DNA from: Centaurea solstitialis
Lineage: Eukaryota > Streptophyta > Magnoliopsida > Asterales > Asteraceae
Reading direction: 5' to 3'
DNA: 64,000 bases
NCBI GenBank assembly: GCA_030169165.1
Contig: CM058044.1
Coordinates: 67,904,968-67,968,967, forward strand
Each line of letters opens with the position of its first letter. Positions within the stretch are counted from its first letter, which is position 1. Below the pieces are notes generated by a model. It saw only the letters and a list, made by a program, of their open reading frames with translations, was not told the DNA's origin and did not search any database. This document shows, one piece after another, positions 57,740 to 64,000 of the stretch. The position numbers were made by a program, and so were the translations under genes.

Positions 57740-58400
57740 TTCTATTTGCAGTTAGGCTATGCGTACTGGGGGAACGTGTTGAGTCTGAAGATACCACTGC
57801 TAGCTTTGGAGTTACTACTGCTGATAGTTCATCTGAAGATTACCACTGCTAGTATGTGTGTTAAAACTGAAGGACAACTTACCACTGCCAGTACAAGAGT
57901 TACCACTGCTAATACAAGTTACCACTGCTAGAACATAATTACTACTGCTGGTTGAAGATTACCATTGATTCTGTTTTATCACTGCTGAGAAGATCAAGAT
58001 AAGGAAAGGATTCTGTTGGAGAAGATATGGGATAGATACGATTATTTTGGAGATTATCTAGAGTAGATTTACTTTCCTTATTGTAATCTTGTAAGTCGTA
58101 TAAATAGCGGATAGGTTTTCAATGTTTAGGATACGAGTCATTAAGCTTTTGTTTAGAATTATTAAGCCTCAAGATTGTTCTTGAATCCCTACAATTGAGA
58201 AGAGTTGCACGTCTGGTTTGAGTCTGTTCAAATCAGATTGGGGCTTTGGTTGTAATCATTAAGCTTTTGATTAATACACAATTTGTTTTACAATTCATTG
58301 TTAAGTCAATCAAAGTGTTCTTCCGCAAACTTCTTTGATTTAGTTTTCTGTTCTTGATAATTTCGATCCTGTCAGAACGGGTTGGGCGACGGGCTTCATT
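57740..58400 (+). repeat. possible LTR fragment
   Basis: Contains ACCACTGCTA repeats (57795-57930), then a TATAAATAG box at 58099-58107 and transcribed-LTR-like sequence. No clear TG...CA ends, primer site or duplication, so the assignment is tentative. Confidence 0.3.
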
Positions 58401-59993
58401 CCCCAACCCGGCGGGATCAGAAGAAGGGGTACACAACCATTGATGCCGGCGGGCTGGAGGATGAGCCATGTAGCTTGGCTAGGTTCCAAACCCTTTAAAA
58501 AATCATATTGTAAATCGTTTCATTTGCTTAAAAGATAGACATCGAGGCATAATTTTGCATTTTCGCATAGGGCATCCGAAATTCTAGGAATGGCCCTGAA
58601 AGCGTGAGATATGTGGGTCAACGCGACATAAGAAAGAAGAAAAGAATTTTCTTGTTCCACTAAAATAGGCGACATGCGACAAAAATGTAACAAATTAAAA
58701 CTAAAATGATATTTATTGTAGTGGCCACCACCACCGGTAGCCACAATCAGCCACCTCCACATCCTCATTACACAGCCTCCTCCAACATTTCCATAACCAC
58801 CGTCTATTAACCACCAACCACCACCATCCATTAACCACCAACCTCCTACAACAACTTTTGAAGCTTAATAGGTTCGAGTTTGGGTGAAGTTTATTTTTTT
58901 TTAAACCCAATCGGTTGAAGTTTGGGTGAAAATCGAGTTTGGGTGAAGTTTGGGTGAAAATTGATCAGGTTGACCCGATTAACACCCGATCGGGTGAAGG
59001 AGGTCTGGTGGTTGGAAGGAATCTAAATTCCTTAGAGAGGGAAGAAATCTGAATTCCCTCAAATGAAGGAAAGTTTAGGCACGAAGGATTCCAATTTCAT
59101 CCTGTAAATGGTGAACCAACGCAAGAATTCCTGGAATTGGATTCCAATTCCCTCTAATTCCAGAGAATTCCAGTGAACCAAACGCCCACTTAGAGTTTTA
59201 CCCATTCCAATGTAATTAGTTAATACGTTTTTAGGCCCTTATTTTTCACTAATTTCTTTTTGCCTCTAATTACATGTTATATTTTTTGGGTCTCTTTAAA
59301 ATATTTTTTTATTATACTACTATATACCGAAGAAAAAAATTTGTCCCCATAATATTTTTGGGCCCTAGGCTTACGCCTATGTCGTCCTTACCATGGATGA
59401 CCCTAGTTTTAATTAGAATTTATGTTTTTATTAGTTAGTATTTATAGGTGTGTTAAAAAAATACTTAAAACCCGAATCGGATGATCTGAAACCGAAAAAA
59501 CCGATACCTGAGCAACACGTGACTTGAGAAACTTGAAAATAAGGGTACCCTTCGAGTCGTGGGTCGGGTTCGGGTCTCTAAATTTACTACCTGCAGATAC
59601 CCCTCATCGTATATATTTAGTTTATTAAGAAAAATTATATTTATTAATACTTCATAATAAAAAATCAGCAATCTTAAGAAAATCTCCATCACATGTCGTG
59701 TTTTATTCATTCACCCCCACTGTCATTGATTTGTTGGTCAGATTCGGTCTAGTTCTTTTTTGCACATCCATATCAACGACAATCCTCCATACTTTTATTT
59801 TTATTTTCTAATAATTTTTAGTTTGTTACAAAATAATTTTATTTTCTAATGTACATCAAAACACTCTACAAAATGTGGCTACCCGCTCTTTGTTGGTTCA
59901 ATTCAATGCGGGCATCCACCTCGCGTGGTTCTGTTTCAGACAATAAAGTTAGGTACTCGTCCCATACATATGGTTTTCAAAATTTTCACTACC
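58401..59993. other. intergenic DNA, low-complexity patches
   Basis: GC-rich CCGGCGGG patch near 58405-58460, CCACCACC repeats at 58725-58850 and GGGTGAAGTTTGGGTG repeats at 58880-58960. Around 59000-59190 lie GGAATT-rich arms ending in CCAAACGCCC, probably the relic of a Harbinger-like element. No gene. Confidence 0.45.
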
Positions 59994-60510
59994 CGCCCCC
60001 GTAAACAGAGTTTTTTTCAGAATTAATGTGGTTTTCAAAATAATTAGCAAAACTAGAGTTGTTTATTTTTTGTTTTCAAAACTAAAGTGATTGGACTTCC
60101 AAAGTCCGAACACTTTCTTACACATGCCACCTGTCATTCCCCAATAAAGAACCCAAAAGAGTTCGGACTTTGGAAGTCCGAACACTTTTTAAAAGTGTAA
60201 GAAGTGATTGCACTTTGGAACTCCGAACACTTTTTTCTTCTTTTTTCCTTTTATGAGACGTAAGTCCTAACCAATAGCTGTTGTACATAATACATGAAAT
60301 CAAAAGTGTTCGGACTTCCAAAGTCTGAACTCTTTTGGGTTTTTTATTGCTGTTAGAGGGGAATGACAGGTGGCATGTGTAGGAAAGTGTTCGGACTTTG
60401 GAAGTCCAATCACTCTAGTTTTGAAAACAAAAATAAAACAACCCTAGTTTTGCTAATTTATTTGGTTTTCACTACATTTGTGAAAAAAAACTCCCGTAAA
60501 CACCCCTAGT
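59994..60510. mobile_element. foldback (hairpin) element, arms of about 200 bp or more
   Basis: The two halves are inverted copies centred near 60255. Paired blocks include CCCGTAAACA, AATTAGCAAAACTAG, TTTGTTTTCAAAACTA, GTGATTGGACTTCCAAAGTCC and CACATGCCACCTGTCATTCCCC. GTTCGGACTTTGGAAGTCCG palindromes recur inside both arms. No coding capacity. A transcript would form a long near-perfect hairpin. Confidence 0.8.
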
Positions 60511-60820
60511 CAGTAATGCCATGTTAATATTGTTAACTTTGATTTTGCCTATACATTCAGAAATTTACCGGTTTAAAAACATACTCTAATTTCAAAGTTT
60601 AATTCGATCCCTTGTGAATTAAAAATGATAAAAGACTTTAAATTTCTTAAAAACAAATTACACTATTATTTAACGTACCGGTATACTAAACTACATATAT
60701 TTAGCTTGTAATAAGATCTATAAATATGTCCCGAAAATTACACTTAATATTGTTAACTTTGTCCCGAAAATGTTTAGTAGTTTTAAATTGTTCTAAATCA
60801 TCTAATCAACAACAATAAAA
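60511..60820. other. AT-rich intergenic DNA
   Basis: No feature recognised. Confidence 0.4.
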
Positions 60821-60821
60821 G

Positions 60822-61431
60822 GGTGTTTGGGATTTGCTTATCAAGTGCTTATTGTCAAACGGCTTGTAGCCGAGCGGCATTTGGTGTCATTAAGTGGTGC
60901 CTCTCCTCCCTGTGGTTGTGGGTTCGAGTCTCGTTGTTGACGTTGGAGTAGATTTAGAAATAGGTTTAGTGTGCGTGTATGTGTGTGTGTTGGTCGTTCA
61001 TAAAAATGTGCTTATTGACCAACTTCGTTATGGAAAAGGCAATAAGCATTTTTTGGTGTTTGGTTTGAGAAAAGTAAAAAATTGCTTACACCATTTTGCA
61101 AATGAGATAAGTAGTTTTTGAAAAAACAACTTATTTGGCTTAGAAACCAGATTATATTTTTACCGTTATTTTTTTATTCTAATAAACATATCCATATTTA
61201 TCGTATCCTAATAAATTGTCATATGTTAAAAGAACAAACAAATCAATTACATGGAAAATGTCTTATTAAACACTAAAAAACAACTTATCTACTTCTTCGT
61301 TATCATGTTTTGATATAACTATAAATTAACCCAAACACTTTTTATATGACTCTATTTTCAGATCACATAAATCGATAAATATTTTATAAAAAAACATAAA
61401 TTACCTTAAATAAGCAATCCAAACACCTCCT
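60822..61431. mobile_element. Harbinger-like MITE interrupted by a SINE
   Basis: GGGTGTTTGGGATTTGCTTAT at the left is mirrored by TAAATAAGCAATCCAAACACC at the right. The SINE at 60861-61007 lies inside the left arm. Target duplication is unclear. Confidence 0.55.
60861..61007 (+). mobile_element. tRNA-derived SINE with 16-bp duplication
   Basis: Begins GGCTTGTAGCCGAGCGGCA (A box) and has GTGGGTTCGAGTCTCG (B box) about 50 bp on, i.e. an internal pol III promoter. It ends in a TG-rich tail. Flanks GTGCTTATTGTCAAAC (60845-60860) and GTGCTTATTGACCAAC (61008-61023) match at 14 of 16 bases, as expected from LINE-mediated insertion. Confidence 0.8.
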
Positions 61432-61974
61432 AAATTATTAAATATTAGTTGTAAATGTCAAATAATCATTGGCGCAATTATGCTATAGAGACATTAAATC
61501 AAGTAGTTGGAAAAAGACAATTCAATCAAAGACTTTTTTCGGTCTTTGGGCATACATACTTTTCACATGCAAGGTTTAAAGGCGCCTTAACAAAAGTCAG
61601 TTTGTTAGAATTTCTGATCATTCAATAAGATATTTAACATTTTTCTAAAGTCATAAAAATAATAAAAATGCTATTCGTTATTTCGTTACAATATTATAAC
61701 AAAGTGTGGCAATCTAACCAGGACAAAGTACACATGTTATTGATTTAGTCTCGTTAATTTGGTTCGAAGTGAAAATGTCAATACCAAGGAGTTAGTGTTT
61801 GGATACCTGTATTGAATCAAGTTAAATTGTACTGAACTGAAAGATGATTTTAAGCCACAGTCTAGTTAATGGTTACTTGAATTTATAAAAAAATAACATT
61901 TAAAATATAAAAAGTAATAGTAAAATAGAATATATATAAATCAATTATAGAACAACTAAATAAAATAATCCGAC
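61432..61974. other. AT-rich intergenic DNA
   Basis: No feature recognised. Confidence 0.4.
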
Positions 61975-62272
61975 CTTTACTACCCACACCCAACCCTCCC
62001 AACCTCCCAGCCCTCTCACTTTTTTAATAACACATCAGATTTTTCCCAACTCTCTCTTTACCCTCCCATAACCCTCTACAACCCACACCAACCCTCTCAA
62101 CCCTCTCACACACAACACACACACAACACACATACAAATACAGCGGCTTCATGCCACCGCCAAAGCCGCCAGCCCGCCGGCTACATATATGTCGCACCCA
62201 ACCCGCCGGTCTTTTTTGAAGCTGGCGGGCATACCCGCTGGAGCCCGACAAGGCCGGTGCGTGCAGCCTAAA
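61975..62272. mobile_element. dispersed GC-rich repeat, copy 3
   Basis: Same order as the copy at 44613: CCAACCCTCCC, AACACATCAGATTTTTCCC, CAACCCTCTCACAC, CCCGCCGGCTAC, AACCCGCCGG. The terminal ATAGCC motif is not preserved. Confidence 0.55.
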
Positions 62273-62845
62273 CATCCAATTTTACTTGATGTAGATTTCT
62301 ACAACTTTCTACCATTAAAAAGTAAAAGAATTTGACTCTTTTAACTTTAAGCTAATAAAATATATCATAACATAAATATATTAGGTTTGGGTCAAATTGT
62401 GTACCACAAGTACCTACAATATAAAAGCATAATCGACTGAATTCCTAGTAATTTAATAGTAGTGTAATAGTTTAACTTTGTTTTTTTGTGTTTATTGTAT
62501 AATAATCAAAATAAAGAGTATATTATAATACTCTGTTTACTCGAATTGACCGAAATAGAAATATTAACCGATAACCTATCTGTATTTTCTATTTGTGGAT
62601 ATTATTCAATATTGGTTGCTTCTAAAGAAAATGTAAAAAAATTATTCAATCTTGGTTTTCTTTACGAGACAAAGTCCTTATTTTTCTTTTCAGCATATAC
62701 TTATCTTATTTCATCCAAAACAAATTATTGTAAAACTCTAACATTACACATAGACATATAATTATAAATGTGAATTTGTGTTAACGAATATGAATTTTAG
62801 AAAGCAAATATATATATATATATATATTAATATGTAGTTCTAAAT
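62273..62845. other. AT-rich intergenic DNA
   Basis: No supported gene. A plus-strand open frame (62486-62761) has no recognisable domain and AT-driven composition. Confidence 0.4.
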
Positions 62846-62847
62846 AA

Positions 62848-63128
62848 CATTTTTTTTAACGGCAACAATTTTATTAAAAACAAAATAAAAATCAGCTTTT
62901 CAAGGTTGCAAGAAGTAACCTTGACCAGCCTAATACAACACCATTACTGAAACCACCAATTACAAGACCCAAACAACTAAACCCGCAAGACTAGAAACCG
63001 ATACCACAAGCATTGAAACAAACGAACTAAAACTAGAACCGTACGAAACTTGAACTAGACCACAACCATCGAAACAAACGAACTAGAACTCGAACCTTAC
63101 CAAAACTTGACCTAAACACACTACCACC
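62848..63128 (-). mobile_element. probable LINE 3' end (minus strand)
   Basis: On the minus strand it ends TTTTTAATAAAATTGTTGCC then GTTAAAAAAAA, the usual 3' end of plant L1-type elements. The body has no intact domain. Confidence 0.45.
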
Positions 63129-63430
63129 AAACCAGACGATTCAACGAACCACAAAGTAAATGATCCAACGAACCAACGAGCTACGAACCAATTCAAGAGC
63201 CACGAACCAAACAATCCAACGAACCACGAACCACGAACCAAACGATCCACCGAACCAACGAGCCACGAGCCAAACGATCCACCGAACCAACGAGCCACGA
63301 GCCAAACGATCCACCGAACCAACGAGCCTCGAGCCAAACGATCCACCGAACCAACGAGCCACGAGCCAAACGATCCACCGAACCAACAAGCCACGAGCCA
63401 AACGATCCACCGAACCAACAAGCCACGAGG
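63129..63430. repeat. 32-bp minisatellite
   Basis: Units with AACGATCCACCGAACCAACG start at 63241, 63273, 63305, 63337, 63369 and 63401, exactly 32 bp apart. Degenerate units lie to the left. Long minus-strand ORFs rich in W, L and G are repeat artefacts, open in several frames. Confidence 0.92.
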
Positions 63431-64000
63431 AAAAAAATAACACTCTTAGGTATAATATAAATAAAAACCAAGTTTATAAAACATACATATCTTAATTGAT
63501 TACTACTCTTTCAAAAAGGAAAAAAATCAATCAAGTAATTAAACATCTTATTGAAAATATTTATTAAAGTTTTGTTATTTATGAGTTTTTTTTTAAATGG
63601 CAAATGCCATTAAGAAAACCAACATGATACAAAAGTTTTACCAAGAATGAAAAGGAACCAACCTCCTAAACGAGCCGAAACAGGAGAAAGCAAAATAGGG
63701 TCGATTCAACGGTCGGTAACATCCTAAGGGGGACAGTTCATGGGTCGACCTTCGGGCCGGGCATGGGCAAGGCTATTGGCCGGTAATGGTTTCCATGGTC
63801 GAGAGAATTAGTCGGTGCCTGAATGAATCCGGATACCTCTTCGATTTCGGTCGGGGCGTGTGCGTGTGTTTAACTGCCATCCTAAAAAAAAAACAAATAG
63901 CCAAGCAGTCAATTTGAGAAGCATAACCCGACCTTATAACGCAGAATCTGTTGTACACCCGTTTCGACTTAATCTGGAAAGACACGACCCACTTCCAGCT
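63431..64000. other. right edge, probable second LINE tail
   Basis: 63583-63640 reads on the minus strand as TTAATGGCATTTGCCATTT followed by A-run, again like a LINE 3' end. The GC-richer part beyond 63690 shows no domain I can name and may be its truncated body. Confidence 0.35.

Noticed and set aside
60894..61121. 75-aa plus-strand ORF with a Val/Leu-rich start
   Set aside because: It overlaps the SINE and the MITE arm, so it is a chance frame.
62486..62761. 91-aa plus-strand ORF
   Set aside because: AT-driven composition rich in I, L, Y and N, with no domain, no promoter-like context and no homology to other parts of the window.
63129..63430. CRISPR-like regular repeat
   Set aside because: Units are contiguous without unique spacers and the genome is a plant's; it is a minisatellite.
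63083..63495. Trp/Leu-rich minus-strand ORFs resembling membrane repeats
   Set aside because: Generated by the 32-bp minisatellite, open in several frames on both strands.
1..64000. tRNA and rRNA genes
   Set aside because: Only tRNA-derived SINE parts and tRNA-complementary primer sites were seen; no complete cloverleaf or rRNA segment was recognised by eye.

Overview
This is nuclear DNA from a flowering plant. It contains spliced genes with GT-AG introns, a plastid-type alpha-amylase, Ty3/gypsy and Ty1/copia LTR retrotransposons, Helitrons, MITEs and a tRNA-derived SINE. The three pectate lyases belong to the group that includes the ragweed and mugwort pollen pectate lyases (Amb a 1 / Art v 6 type). 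An Asteraceae host is therefore my best guess, but that is inference from family resemblance only.

Layout. 0.2-1.7 kb: a hAT MITE and a long-TIR Mutator-like MITE. 4.2-11.6 kb (+): a 13-exon plastid alpha-amylase gene (AMY3 type). 14.5-17.3, 20.7-23.5 and 38.7-42.2 kb: three copies of one duplication unit. Each unit is a decayed fragment of the amylase first exon followed by a pectate lyase gene on the minus strand. Copy B (21194-23070) is intact; copies A and C each carry one frameshift. 17.75-20.2 kb: a probable solo LTR. 24.0-33.2 kb: a minisatellite-rich, inverted-repeat-bounded element split by a 7.4 kb Ty3/gypsy element with near-identical LTRs but a degenerate interior. 33.2-37.8 kb: Helitron ends and nested TIR elements. 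38.3 kb: a copia LTR. 42225-42324: an assembly gap of 100 N. 46.7-57.3 kb: a PIF/Harbinger-like element carrying a MYB/SANT-like ORF, split by an 8.15 kb full-length Ty3/gypsy element (minus strand, two 1-base frameshifts). 57.3-64 kb: intergenic DNA with a near-perfect foldback element, a SINE with long target-site duplications, LINE tails and a 32-bp minisatellite.

Function. The amylase would degrade starch in the plastid. The pectate lyases would be secreted and cleave de-esterified pectin in the wall, probably in pollen or style. There is no sign that the two gene types work together; the link is structural, because the amylase exon-1 fragment was caught in the pectate lyase duplication unit. 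Several genes and the otherwise young retroelement are broken by single-base indels, some of them in homopolymers, so consensus errors must be excluded before calling them dead. Exon limits were set by hand from splice signals and reading-frame continuity; repeat boundaries were read by eye.
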